DNA from: Gymnopilus junonius
Taxonomy: Eukaryota > Basidiomycota > Agaricomycetes > Agaricales > Galerinaceae
DNA: 64,000 bases
Direction: 5' to 3'
Assembly (NCBI GenBank): GCA_015501075.1
Contig: JADNYJ010000018.1
Coordinates: 124,001 to 188,000 of the forward strand
Positions 23,501-36,126 of the stretch are shown piece after piece. How positions within the stretch are numbered: position 1 is the first letter of the stretch; every line of letters begins with the position of its first letter. Position numbers and translations under genes: made by a program. The notes under the pieces are model-generated. The model was not told the origin of the DNA. It saw only the letters and a program-made list of their open reading frames with translations, and searched no databases.

Positions 23501-26387
23501 CTCCTGTTTAAGGTGCTTGTAAATCTGTGTGAAAATGCACGAACGAGGACGGACCTTTTCAACATCCTTCTTGGAGTCCTTCAAGATGGTACTGCAGACC
23601 TTGCAGCTGTAGACAAGAGCTTCGCCCAAATGTCTGTCCGTAATCGCGATTCCAAGCCTCAGACACCTAAAGGGAAACAAAAGACAACTTCTGATTACAC
23701 TTCAAGTCTAGTTACATCCCAAATGGAAGCAGTTCCTGACCTTATAGCTCAACGATGTCTTGAGGCCCTAACGTTCATCGTCAGCACCAATGAAATGTCC
23801 TCCCTATTTTTCCTGACAGAGCATGACATTCCAGCGGGCATTCGGAAACTGAACTCAAAGAAGGGAAAGGGCAAGGAGAAGCAGACATCTCAAACACACT
23901 ACCCTCTTGTGCTCCTTCTCAACCTCCTTGATCGCCAAAGTCTATTGCGGACTCCTACTATTCTGGAATCCGTAGTGGGCTTACTCGCGATGGTCACTCG
24001 CCCTTTGGCAAGTCTGAAAGACCAAGCAAGAGGCCCCGAACCAAGGCCATCTCAGACAGATGGAGAACCCTCTGCACCAGCAATTTCGGCGTCCCTCACA
24101 TCAGGAGCTCCACTTCCGACGGAGAGCATTGTCTCTGAAATATCTCCAAATGAAGTCGTCGAAACAAGCAGAACGGACAATGTCCCATCGACTGGTGAGT
24201 GTTACGAGGTAAAGACTTGTGAACGCTCTTTCTAATTCTTTAGATGTTGTCACCACTTCGCAATCCGGCCCCTCGGGCGTCTCAGATCAGAATAAACCCC
24301 TGGTAGAAACAGGGGAAACCAAGTTGCTGTTACCCCATTCCCCCCATATTCCTAAGCCGTCGCTACGATTAATTGTCAATATTTTGACTGTCGGTGATTG
24401 CTCTGGACGAACATTCCAGCAAAGCTTGGCTTTAATACAGCACCTGTCCTATATTCCTGACTCCCGCGATGTCATTGCCGACGAACTCAAATCAAAGGCT
24501 CAGGAGTTTGGTCAGATACTCTATGCTGATCTGGACGAGTTGGTTGTTGCACTACAGGAATCGAGCAGCAGCAACATGATAAGCTCCGTAGCCGCTAAAT
24601 TTTCTGCAGCTTCTTCCACACAGGCGAAATTGCTTCGGGTCCTGAAGACCATCGATTACATGTACACGCCGAAAACTCCTGTTAACGGGAATGCGCCGAT
24701 GACAACAGCTGATGACATCGAGAAAGTCCAAGCTATCTACGAGTCTTTCAAGTTCACTCCTCTCTGGCGTAGACTGGGAGATTGTCTATCTTTAATTGGC
24801 GAGAATCCAGAAACATCTCACATCGCCATGGTTTTGTTACCTCTGATCGAATCCTTGATGGTCGTTTGCAAATATGCTGGATCGAAGGGACCAGGTTCCA
24901 TCTCCCGTGCTGTGCGTGCTTCTGCTTCACCAAGGTCGCCAGCTTCTGCAAGGGAATCGATGGAAGAACTTTTTATTTCATTTACGGATGCGCACAGAAA
25001 GGTCATGAATACCATGGTTCGCAACAATCCTTCGCTCATGAGCGGTTCATTCTCTTTATTGGTCAATAACTCTCGGGTTCTCGACTTCGATAACAAGCGG
25101 AACTATTTCAACCAGCAACTGCACCGTAAACCACATGCCAGGGATCATTATGGCACCCTGCAGTTAAATGTCCGGCGAGCTCGTGTTTTCGAAGACAGCT
25201 TCTTGTATCTACAACGTAAAACTGGGGACCAGATCAAACATGGCAAACTTAGTGTCCGGTTCTATGACGAAGAGGGCGTCGATGCTGGCGGTCTTACACG
25301 AGAGTGGTTCCAAATTTTGGCCCGACAGATGTTTAATCCAAATAATGCGCTTTTCCAGCCTTGCGCCGCCGACAAGTTAACTTACCAACCCAACAAGAAT
25401 TCTTGGGTAAATCCTGAGCATTTGTCGTTCTTCAAGTTCGTTGGTCGTGTGATTGGTAAAGCTATATATGATGGGCGGTTGCTTGATGCATACTTTGCCC
25501 GAAGTCTTTACCGTCAACTCCTCGGGAAACCTGTTGACTACAGAGACGTTGAATGGGTGGACCCAGAATATTATAACTCACTTTGCTGGATCCTGGAAAA
25601 TGATCCGACTGCCCTAGATCTCACATTTAGCGTCGAGGCAGACGAGGTTCGTACTTGTATCTTCATTTAGGTCGACACGACTAACTTGCATGACAGTTCG
25701 GTGTGAATCGTATCGTGCCCTTAAAAGAAGGCGGAGAAAGCATTCCTGTCACGCAGGAGAACAAACGGGAATTCGTACAGTTGTCTGCCCAATATCGCCT
25801 CTATTCTTCCATAAAAGATCAGATCGAGAATTTGTCTACTGGATTCTATGAAATAATTCCCAAAGACCTGATTGCTATCGTAAGTCCCGCATGTACCATA
25901 CACTTGCTTTGTTGTAGCTGATTATTATCTGTCCTAGTTCAATGAACAAGAGCTTGAACTTCTGATTTCAGGGACCCCTGATATCGATGTCGATGAATGG
26001 CGCGCAGCTACAGAGTACAATGGTTATACAAGCTCCGACCCAAATATCGTATGGTGGTGGCGAGCGCTGAAATCATTCAATCGAGAAGAGCGAGCGAAAG
26101 TCCTCAGCTTTGCGACAGGCACATCCAGGGTTCCTCTGAGTGGCTTTTTGGATCTTCAAGGGGTTCAGGGTGTCCAGAAGTTTTCGATACATCGTGCATA
26201 TGGCGAGCCTGACCGACTTCCCCAGGCCCACACATGTGAGTACGCTGATTTGCAGACCTTAGCCTTGGCTCATAAACACAAAGGTTTCAATCAAATTGAC
26301 TTACCCCAATACACATCGTACGAAATGTTGCGACAGCAGCTACTAATGGCCATCAATGAAGGTGGTGAAGGATTTGCATTTAGCTGA
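14526..26387 (+). CDS. TOM1: HUWE1/Tom1-type giant HECT E3 ubiquitin ligase
   Basis: A nuclear-type HECT ubiquitin ligase related to yeast Tom1 and human HUWE1. About 20 introns leave roughly 3,500 residues, usual for the family. It starts MKILPKSKKAVPP (exon 14526-14564), then 14622-14918 and 14976-16076, giving the Armadillo-like DUF908/DUF913 region. A UBA domain is near 18910-19040 (ILTDMGFPRSAAERALIRT). An intron at about 18230-18395 is longer (about 170 nt) than the rest. Then come a Glu/Asp tract (21343-21690), ubiquitin-binding DUF4414 repeats (DPTFLEALPDDMREEVL, SSEFLDALPPEIRAEIIQQE, about 22960-23300) and the C-terminal HECT domain from about 25080. The catalytic Cys is in LPQAHTCFNQIDLPQYTSYE; its codon is split by the last intron (26236-26283). 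Confidence 0.95.
21343..21690 (+). other. Acidic low-complexity tract in the HECT ligase
   Basis: About 110 codons dominated by GAA, GAG, GAC and GAT, so nearly all Glu and Asp with few other residues. Such a tract is known in the middle of HUWE1/Tom1 proteins, where it is thought to bind basic substrates such as histones. The antisense open frame here is a compositional shadow. Confidence 0.9.
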
Positions 26388-26667
26388 GAAGGATGTTTTA
26401 CGTATGGTTGACGTGGACAAGTAATTAGTTCAGAATAGTTTCGCAATCCTCAATGTACAATCAGTTCTGCGACATAAAATGTAATATTTTTGATGACATT
26501 CATAGTATACCGGTAGAAATTGAGATACATTGCCGGTTATTACACATGGTGACTGGCCACTCGTGATCCGGCATATCATTGCCCATTTCCTTAAATACGA
26601 CCTTCACCAATGTACCGGGGTTTTCGCCATAGTCTTGACTCTATATCCTATCTTACAAGCCCTAAAA

Positions 26668-28102
26668 ATGCGAGCATTTGTCGTGCAAGAGCTAACTCAC
26701 CCTTCTAAAATTTCCCTTTCCTATGATATTCCGGAACCTAAAGCCGGTTCTCGACAAGTCCTTGTTGATGTCTACAGTGCTGGTCTCAACTTCTTCGATG
26801 TATGTGGTAATTATAATGTTCATAAGCTAGTGTTTCCCTGTCGACCCCTTTCTTCAGATTTTACAGGCCCAAGGGAAATATCAGAACCAGCCCCCACTAC
26901 CATTTATTCTTGGGACTGAGTTCGCTGGGGAAGTCTCGCTGGATTCCCCTATTCCTGATGGATGTACTTTAAAGAGGGGCCAACGAGTGTTTGGAGCTGC
27001 CCAAGGGTCTTTCGCCGACAAAATTGTAGTCGATTTTGAGCGTGTCATTCCTCTTCCTGACAATCTTACCTTTGATCAAGGTGCAGGTACTGTTGGTTCA
27101 GTTTTAATCCTACTACTTTTGCCAATGGCTTTACCCCCCAGGTCTATATGTAACTTGGCCTACGAGTTATGAAGCGCTGGTAGGACGAGCTGAGCTCAAG
27201 AAAGGTATTTTCCTTTGAAAGGGCCACTGGTTAAAGGAACTCAACCCAAGGCTCAGGAGAATGGGTGCTCGTGACTGCTGCTGCAGGAGGTGTCGGCATT
27301 GCTGCTGTTCAAATTGCAAAAGGTACGTCTATGCAGCGATCTCCTGTATAGTATCTAAGTTGACTGCCATTTCTAGCTTTGGGGGCAAATGTTATCGCAG
27401 CCGCTGGCTCGGAACAGAAGATCAATATTGCAAAGCAACTTGGAGGTGCAGATCACGGTGTTAACTACTCAAAACCAGGTTGGCAAAAGGAGGTACTAGC
27501 ACTGACTCGTGGAAAGGGCGTGGATGTCATTTATGACCCTGTAGGGTTGATCAATGGCAAGTGCTGCAGCACTCTTTGCAACGTAATTCTTGATTTGTGT
27601 CGTAGACTCCCTTAAGTGTATCACATGGAAGGGGCGCGCTCTTATAATCGGATTTGCTGCAGGCACCATTGAGAAGGTAAAGTCTTAAATTTCTCAGTAC
27701 AGAATTCGTCACAATTTGACAAAAAAACTAAAGGTTCCCATGAATATCGTTCTCTTAAAGAATATTGCATTGATTGGTTTACACTGGGGTGCTTATACGC
27801 GTGAGCTTTCTTTTATGTCTTTATTGCATAGCCTGACCTTTTTTTCAGAGAAAGAACCCGACCACGTGCCTGTTGTATGGAAAGCTATACTCTCGTGAGT
27901 TCCAAGCTACTTTGACAAAAGCGGTATCCCAATAGTGTATAGCATGTTCGCATCTGCGCAAGTGAAGCCTGTGATATTCACAGAGATCTACAAACTTGAG
28001 CGGCTGGTTGATGGATTAGGTGCATTGGAAGATAGGAAGACATGGGGGAAAGCGATAGTCAGGGTAAGGGAAGAGAAGCCTGGAAGGAAGGGAAAACTCT
28101 AG
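26668..28102 (+). CDS. Zeta-crystallin-like NADPH:quinone oxidoreductase (MDR family)
   Basis: A medium-chain dehydrogenase/reductase predicted to reduce quinones or enones with NADPH in the cytosol. ATG at 26668 gives MRAFVVQELTHPSKISLSYD. The GroES-like domain includes VLVDVYSAGLNFFD and PFILGTEFAGEV. The nucleotide-binding motif is AAAGGVGIAAVQIAK, interrupted by an intron after IAK, followed by ALGANVIAAAGSEQKINIAK and GKGVDVIYDPVG. Later blocks are GRALIIGFAAGTIEK and VPMNIVLLKNIALIGLHWGA. No catalytic-zinc or structural-zinc Cys set is visible, as expected for the quinone oxidoreductase branch. About eight short introns. Stop at 28102, 106 bp from the convergent RRN5-like stop. Confidence 0.86.
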
Positions 28103-28208
28103 GCTAATGGCAAACAATATGACGAGCTTTCTTTTATTGCACGGTGCTAGAATGCTCCTCCGTCTGTACAGTAAATATATTTTTGAATGTAATTTCACCT
28201 AGAGTAGT

Positions 28209-30215
28209 TCACGTATTCAAATCCCACAAATGTTTTTCGAAGTCCTTTGAGGATCTTTCATCTTCCATGTTGAGCTCTTCCTCTTCTTTCAGCTGCCTTT
28301 GCACTTCCTCTTCGTATGCATCATTGGCCAAAAGACTGGAGCCTGACAAGTGTCGGTAATCCCCCATTTGGTTGCATAAGAGCGATTGTGGAAAAGTGAC
28401 ATGGCGAGTATGCAGTAATCCTTTCATATCCAATCTTTCAGTCAAATTTGCTCTGCTCGCAGCCGCATTCTCTCCAGACAGTACGACGGCCGTACGTTCT
28501 GGTGGTGTGCCGTAGTTTGCTTCCTGCAACATTCTTTCAAAATAGTTTTCTTTCTTAAGATGTCCGAGTCCCATAGAACTCAAAGACTCCAGGATATTGT
28601 CGGCTGTAATCTGAAATAAGAGGAGACCATAAGCAACCGGATGGAAAGATCGAAGTATAGCAAGACCTCATCGCGATCATACTTCCACACTTTCAACTCC
28701 CTCTTCAGGCGAATCTCCTGTTCCTTTGTAATGATGACGCGGCGTATAGCTTCGGATACAAATTCCGTAATGATAGTTACCAAAAAACTGATCGTATCCG
28801 CAGAGATAGAAGCATCATCAGCGTCAGCATTAGATTCGTGAACAGAATAATACAGTCTATTGACATGCTTAGCAAAGGTTGCAAATGTGCTTCAGTATAT
28901 CGTACCTCATTAATCGCGCAAGTGTCGATAGGTGAAAGAGCGTTAAATTTATGTTTGCCAAAGCTTCAACGTCAATATCATGGTCCTGAAGAAACTTGCG
29001 GACACGGTACGGCTTTGTTGTGCCACCTTGACTACGCGATTCGTACGGCAAGCCTTCGCCTTCGACAGCTTCAGATAGTTCGCCGTGATTGACAAGATGA
29101 TCCTTGAGAGGACTCGCGCAACGCTCACCCAATCGGATTTTTCTGTGCGTATTATAAGTCTTTGGTCGCGGTTTTGGCGGGTTTCTCGTCTTCTTTCGGC
29201 GTCCAGGACGCAGTCTAGAGCTACCTGAGATGATTGTTCTGCCGGTCTGCTCAGCACGTTTACGCCGCATATACAATCTTTTCTGAAGTTTGCGAAGTAT
29301 GTCGCCTTTGGAAATATTCAGCAAATTCTTCAAGCTCTTCTGAACTGAGGTCTTTACGGCTGGCTACGGAAAAAAAGTCGTTACTACAACCATGACTGCC
29401 GAAAGAGACCTACCTGCTCTGAAATCGTAGATTGGCCTATTTCCTGAAGCGACGTTTCATGAGATTCATCTTGAATGGAAATAAAGTATCAAAAAAAAGA
29501 AAGCACAAATAGAGAAGGGGACCCCTACTTGGCCTATGCAATGCAATATAGCCTCCATGTATGCCAATAGAAGGATCCGGGTTCAAAACTAGGTCTGGCA
29601 TGGACGTCTCCCCGTTTTCCATTTCATCGACTTCTCCGTCGCGTATCATGTTCTCCAGCACCGTAAGACAGGTTAAGTCCAGATGACCCAACCAATAACA
29701 CTCTTTTTCCTCTGACAAAGATGTTGATTCATGGTCAGCTTGTTGTTCAGAAGGATTATTTGGACTAGGGGCGCAACGATCATCCTTTGAAGTATTTTCA
29801 ACACCCAGTAAGCATCTATCCAGAGCGGATATGCTTGCGGCGTTGGATTCCTCTCGGTGAACCCAGAGCTCCGAAACTTCCATCGCTGGCTCAATTGTCC
29901 TCCTGTCTAGAGGCTTTGGAATCTCGCCATACTCTCTTTGAACAGCTGCTTCAAGAACATCCAAGTAGGCACAGACATCAAAAGTAGTTTTTGTTTGATA
30001 CGCTGAGCAATGAGATCAGGTCGAAGACGAGAGTATACTGTTAGTCCATGGAAAAACAGGTCCTTCTCTGATGAGGTCCAACGAGAGCTTGGAGGAAAAA
30101 AAGACGGCGGAAGGGGTTCAGTGCCAAAGAGTTGCCCACTCAAGTGAGCTCGGAAGGAGTCCTGGTGATTGTGAAAATCTTGTGCATATGCTGCAACTTG
30201 GGCTGGTAAAGTCAT
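28209..30215 (-). CDS. RRN5: Rrn5-like RNA polymerase I upstream activation factor subunit
   Basis: Likely Rrn5, a subunit of the upstream activation factor that promotes rDNA transcription. The first ATG (30215) gives MTLPAQVAAYAQDF. A SANT/Myb-like segment reads RWTSSEKDLFFHGL and VYSRLRPDLIAQRI. The middle is basic (LRPGRRKKTRN), then PYRVRKFLQDHDIDVEAL and LFHLSTLARLM. A histone-fold-like stretch follows (SADTISFLVTIITEFVSEAI, RDEITADNILESLSSMGLG). Two frame problems exist. At 29988-29992 a T5 run (A5 on the coding strand) puts IKQK and TTFDVCAYLDVLE in different frames, unless a 53-nt intron at 29949-30001 removes the latter. At about 29290-29360 two frames both look protein-like. The family call is from motif memory. 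Confidence 0.6.
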
Positions 30216-30334
30216 AGATGCTGGAACATATCCTTCCAACGAAAAGGAAGAACCCAACAAAGGTAAACGGTATGTATACGTAGCAATTACATAAGTCCAG
30301 GTTATTTATAAATCCTAGTAATTAACACGGTCCT

Positions 30335-33172
30335 CTACAAATTTGCTCGCGGCTCACGTCCTGCTCTACCACTTCCACCCTGACGCCGCAGTTCCCAATG
30401 GGTTCGTGCAACTTTCCTGATTTCGCCCTTCATAATCTTTCCAGACGGAGTACGCTCTGCAAAAATTTACTGTCTCAGCAAAAACTGACCAAGATTAATA
30501 CGACATACCAAAAGCAGTATTGAGGATGACTATCATGACAGGGACTGCGAATTTAGGAAGACTGAACCCACAGATATCCAGGTAAAAAATGAATGGATCG
30601 TGGAATACATAAACAACGGACCGATTTTTTGCTTGAGCTATCAGCGCGGCTTCCGTGACTTCGCCCTCATAGGCAGATCTGACGGAAACAACAGCGGCAA
30701 CCAATTCCCCAAGTCGTTCGTCCGGAACACCGACTGCAGCGGCCTCTAAAACCCGCGGATCAGCGTATAATGCATTCTCTACCGTGACGGAGTCCTTGTT
30801 ATGATCCTTAGTCAACATTTCAAGAGCAGGGCGGAAAATACTTGCAATATTCTCCCCGCCGCGAATTATGATGTCTTTCACTGTACAAAATTAATCGTGA
30901 CCAAAGAGCAGCTTAATAGAAGGCAGACAAGTACTCACGCCTGTCCTTTATGTATAAAAAGCCCTCGTTATCGAGATAGCCAATATCACCACTCCTAAGC
31001 CACCCATCTTTTGTAAGGACTGCATTTGTTGCCTCTTTGATACCAGTGAATAAAATAGTGCATTGACCCGGTGCAAATTAAGAGTGCCTACCCGGATCAC
31101 GCCAGTAGCCTTTCATCACATTCGGGCCACGCCTAAAAGTACATCAGGATCTTCTCGTCGATCATGTACGTCCTTTACTAACAACCACACCTCTCCAACG
31201 GCCCCTGGAGGAAGACAAATGTTTTGCTGAACAATTTTGATTTCATTGACTGGAGATGCCCGGCCACTGATAATGACACGTCAATAACAACAAGACCGTT
31301 GTCACTATTGAAAAGCTTACGTGCTGGCAGGTCGGGCAGTATAATCTTCTCCTGCAACCTTTAAATTGTCTGGTATGCAACTGTAATGTGCATTTCGAAT
31401 CATGTTAAACACACGTACTGAAACAGCGATTGAATTTGTCTCTGTCAATCCATAACCCTGTATCCTAAATAACCTTAGTGTCTAATCACAACGCATCTGG
31501 AAATCATGGAACTTACATGGTGGCAGTGGGGAAAGCCTCCCTTGCCCTAGTGACTAGTGTGTCAGGAGCAGGAGCTCCCCCAAAGAGGAGCCCCTCCAGA
31601 GGATGACCAACCAAAGAACTTAAAGTCAAATCCGTAACCATTGACGGTACGCTTGAAGATTTGTGAGATTGAGCTTTAGGACAACATGGATACATATCTA
31701 AGGCTTACCCGCCCGCAACAGCCACATTTTCTCGTTTAATGAGACTTGAAAAAATTGTCATGGCAGTCAGAAAGTACTTTGCCAACCAAACAACTCTTCT
31801 TACTTGACAGCTGGCCATATGATTAGATAGATAATATTGCTAGACAATTGAAAAATCTCACCTTCTTCTACGTCCCATTTTCGTGTCAGCACGATCTTCA
31901 TCCCAGTCATTGTAGCCATCATCTAAAATAGTGCAGTATGGGTATAAATAAGTATGCATTGGTTGAATATACAAAACCGAAAAGCTCGTTGAACCAGTGA
32001 CGTGAAAAAGGGGGACGGCGACAAGAGCAGCTTTTTGTGGGTCGGCCTTTTGAATTTTGGGCAAATCCTCGCCTCGTCGTAGGGATGCACGACACCCGCC
32101 AACTAGAACCTGGGATCCAGAAGTAGGTTGACTAATATTTACATCGTTAATTTAACATACGTTCAGGACATTAGTCAGGAATTGGCGCTGGGTGCTCAGG
32201 ACGCCTTTAGGGAGCCCCGTTGTACCTTCATTCCAGAAGTCAAAATGCATTCGAGAAATCAAAGGCATTACATTGCTTACCGGAGGTGAATATTATAGTG
32301 GCATTTTCTTCAGGAATTATGGAAATAGTAGAATCGAGTATATCAGAACCATCTCCTAGATATACATTCAAACTATCAGTGAATGACCTCATGCACTCCC
32401 AACTTCGTGTGTTTCCGTGCAAATCGAAGACCAGAAATGCGTTGATTTGCGTATCATGAAGTATTTTTGAGGCAGTTGACTGCAGGACGTCCGCCCTTTC
32501 TGGATCAAGTATCACAACCTTGCTTTCTGTGTGCGCCAAACAATGCGTCAGCGGCGCTACAGGCAACCACCTAAATCACCGGCTAGTGAGTGTGCAATTT
32601 GCAGTCATGTCAAAAAACATACGCATTTACTAATGCAGACACTGCTCCGATGAGGTCTAATGAATCTGTCAGAGCGATGTTTAGGAAGTTAAAAAATCAT
32701 ATCTACGGCAGGCCCAGAATGAAACTAGGTAGTCAGGACAGTTCCGCGAACAGATGGCTACTCTGTCGCCTGCAGGAAAGATACAAACGCATTGATTAAA
32801 ATAATGCTTGGAAAAAGAAAAAAATTCGAGATTGCCTTTTTGGATACCATAAACGTGTCGCAGCAATCCTGCCACCTTAACAGCACGGGTATGTACTTGA
32901 CGATACGTCAAGCGCTGGTCTTCGTAAACGATATATGTCTCATCAGCATATCTTGAGAACGCAGAAAGCCAGAATTCTCTTAAAGATGGCCACAAGTTCT
33001 TGTAGACACGATAAAGCCTGCCATCCACCAAGGATGTTTGCACTTCATGGATGCTACCCGACGAGGTAAGGAGACTCTCCGCTACGAAGTTTCCTTGTAT
33101 CAATTGTCCAAGGAAGACGGTGGCGTAAAGAAACTCACTTTCGGATAATGTGCGTTTAGGTTTCCAATTCAT
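30335..33172 (-). CDS. AMP-dependent acyl-CoA synthetase-like ligase
   Basis: A member of the adenylate-forming superfamily, expected to activate a fatty or aryl acid as acyl-AMP and then CoA thioester. The first ATG in frame is 33172 ([20 protein letters not shown]). Visible blocks: [20 protein letters not shown]; the P-loop [20 protein letters not shown], split after TSG by an intron; [67 protein letters not shown]; and the catalytic-lysine end [14 protein letters not shown]. The last residues are GREPRANL, with no clear peroxisomal PTS1 tripeptide. More than ten introns cut the gene. Substrate cannot be judged from sequence. Confidence 0.86.
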
Positions 33173-34530
33173 GGCGGAAGGATGAGGCACCAACTAGTGA
33201 ATGGAAAGAATCGTGGTCGGAAATTTTGACTGATTGGCAAGAGCTTTTATGGAGATGCATTTGGTTCATAAGGAGAATAGTGTCACCACACGGAAATCCC
33301 CATATCACTCAGGGATAAGGAGAAAATGTAATGATCTTCAAGGCCCATCTCTGTCATTATCCGCGGGATTCTTACTTCCCGCGGTTCTGCGACCTTGTTG
33401 ATTACCTTATAGAGTCGGATTTAGCCCCGTTTTTGCATGATTTAACCGACGTGCGTCCCCGCAAATAGAGGCCAATCGCCACAATGTTCCAAATTGATGG
33501 TGGTTGACATTCCATCGTAAATTGTAAGCATTCCTTCTACGCAGTGAAGCAGAGCCGAGAGTTCTGGAAGGAAATAGGATTATATCAGCAGCAGTGCGTC
33601 CGAAAAGTGTTCTACCCGGACTTACTTCCTTAAAACTGTGACCCAAGATAGCCACAGCTCGGTACATGGAAATGTCCATGAACAATGCATGAGAATTTTG
33701 CTGGACAGTTTAGTCATGATATAAGAGGGAAAGCCGCGGTCAGGAATAGTTGATCAGGCCGCCACACAGTCTACTGCTGCATCAAAGAGAATAGTCCAAC
33801 ATCGTCTATTGACTCGCTGGAGACTGTCGAACTCAAGCATGCAGATTTAACCCAGCAGTTGCGCTGAACTGAACTGATAAGCCATGTAAGTTCATGTATT
33901 CTTGAAACCTCCGTGTTCTCCTCGGATTCAGGGATCAACGGAATAGTTTCATGCACGCTTTACGAGAACCTACAGTCTTGCTGAGAAGATCAGGTACGGA
34001 CGAATGACGCATGGTCGTTATGCCCTCTGCGAGAGAGCCTCAAGTTCTCATTTTCGGGACCGAATTCACTGCGTAAGTAGACAGACAAATCCGCCAAGAA
34101 TGCCTATATAAGCAGTGCGTCCTTCATCAAGTGTATTCGGAGTAGACCTAGAGACTTACCGCACCAACATGCACCTGTCAACCGCGATAAGGTACATAGA
34201 AGAGCAGGCCTTGGAGAAGGAAGATTTCATTGCAGAAAGTTTACTCACGGCAGATGCAACTAGCTCGTTATCAAATTTGGAATGACCCACAGCGTGGACT
34301 ACCGCGTTCTCAGTTCTAAAATACCAAGAGCCCTCAACGAAATCATTTTTGGAAGCACAGATTCAGAGAAGTTTCAAGTCGTGAGATGCAGTTGGTGTTG
34401 ACAACCATGATGTCATCGCACTGAATTTGGTTTTATTATCATGTAAAGCTATTGGCCTTATTGTCTGGGTCAACCCAACTAAACGGCGCTCAGCAGTCAA
34501 GGTCGCAAACGCTCACCTTACTTTAGCAAT
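33173..34530. other. Long intergenic region before RPB3
   Basis: About 1.36 kb between two divergently transcribed genes, the longest gap in the window. Small open frames (for example minus strand 33407-33685, plus strand 34170-34286) show no family motif and no convincing splice partners. It contains an 8-bp perfect inverted repeat (33361-33368 with 33377-33384) and should hold both promoters and RPB3 5' sequence. No tRNA or snoRNA recognised. Confidence 0.45.
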
Positions 34531-35982
34531 ATGCAAGTTCAAGAAGACCTGGAGCCTACAGTGCGCATTCGTGAACTGAAAAAAGATCGCGTGAATTTCG
34601 TCCTAGGGAATGTGGATTTGGCGTGAGCTCACCAGGTCCTTTGCATGTATACCCAAGGCGAGCTAAATATGCATCGAGGAAGTTTTGCAAACTCCCTGAG
34701 GCGGGTCATGATGGCGGATATACCTACAGTTGGTGAGTGAGCGAAGGCGCTAGGTTACTCCATCTCTGATGGCCACGTCTTCTAGCCATTGACATGGTGG
34801 AGATTGAAACCAATACCACAGTACTGCCCGATGAATTTATTGCTCATAGATTAGGAATGATACCCCTCATAAGCACAAATTGCGACGAAGCAATACGATA
34901 TACAAGGGTTGGTTTTATTCAATTTAGTATTTTCCCTATTTTTACGAATTTCTAGGATTGTATTTGCCTTGCTGGGTGTGCTTTCTGTTCAATGATGTTG
35001 GTCTTGGATGTGGCTTGCCACGATGACAATACCATGGACGTTACGAGCGATCATCTCGAAGTGATACCGTATCAGCAAGCTGACGAAGATACTTCGCCGC
35101 AAGATGATTCAGGAGAGGAGTTGTCAAAGCGAACCGAGTTCTTTGGACATCCTGTCGGAAAGCGTATGTCTGTTCTCATCTTTCCCTTGCTTTAACTTAC
35201 ATGCATTCTACATGCAAGACGAACAAGGAGTCCCTCCTGTCCTAATCGCCAAAATACGCAAAGGACAGGAACTCAAAATAAAATGCACTGCCAAAAAAGT
35301 ATGCTGAAGTTGTCTTGGAGTAACAGTCTATTGATATCGCAATCTAGGGAATTGCCAAGGAGCATGCGAAATTCTCCCCTGCTCAGCTGTTTCGTTCGAA
35401 TACGATCCTCACAATAAATTACGACATACCACGTATTGGTACGAGACAGATGTCAAAGCTGAATGGCCCCTAAGCGAGAACGCAAAGGAGGAGGAGGCGC
35501 CTCGAGATGATGAGCCATTCGATTTCAATGCCAAACCTAACAAATTCTATTTTGAGGTCGAGACCGATGGCAGTCTGTCTCCACAAGAGGTTGTCATGAA
35601 AGTGAGAATACGAAGTTGCTCTATTACTCATCCGTACGCTTATTCGTACTCCTAGGGACTATCTGAGTTACAAACTAAGCTGGCTAATCTTATCCTTGGT
35701 CTCAAAAGCGGGCCAGATATTGACAACATACCTAACGAGGCGCAAGGCGATGGTCATGTCGCTGCTTCGCAAGTATCAGTTTGGGGTACTACCACCACCA
35801 CCACCACTTGGGGTGCTTCAGCTACTAGTGCTTGGCCCTCAGGGGCTGGTTCTGCAAGCCCAAGTCGGGGTGGAGCCACCAGTGCATGGAGTGGTAGCAA
35901 TGAAGGAAGCGCATGGACATCAACAAGTGCAAATGCAGGTTGGGGAAGCCCAGGTCGCAGGGAAAATGGCTGGAATGCTTAG
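34531..35982 (+). CDS. RPB3: RNA polymerase II subunit RPB3
   Basis: The alpha-like subunit of RNA polymerase II that pairs with Rpb11 in the assembly platform. Exon 1 is 34531-34622 ([20 protein letters not shown], ending FVLGNVDLA). The dimerisation core reads [20 protein letters not shown], then [20 protein letters not shown] and IPLISTN. The zinc-binding loop is [11 protein letters not shown]. The second half includes [20 protein letters not shown] and [17 protein letters not shown]. The C-terminal tail is unlike yeast Rpb3: low complexity rich in Thr, Ser, Ala, Gly and Trp, with a poly-Thr run from an ACC repeat at about 35789-35807. About six short introns. Stop TAG at 35980-35982. Confidence 0.94.
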
Positions 35983-36126
35983 ATTGGTGGGGCTACACAC
36001 CCCTTGTGTAATAAATACTCGTACAGGAGATAGCAGAAGTCAGTTAGATATATAGTACTGCTTTTTTTTTTGTAAAATTTCACGTCTAAGTTTCCTTTGC
36101 TGGAGCACGGAATACATAGATAAGAT

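Noticed and set aside
33407..33685. Minus-strand frame beginning near MDISMYRAVAILGHSFKE
   Set aside because: Looks spliceable over one short intron but leads at once to a stop, and nothing recognisable lies around it.
34170..34286. 38-codon plus-strand frame upstream of RPB3
   Set aside because: Could be an upstream ORF, but no evidence that it is in the transcript.
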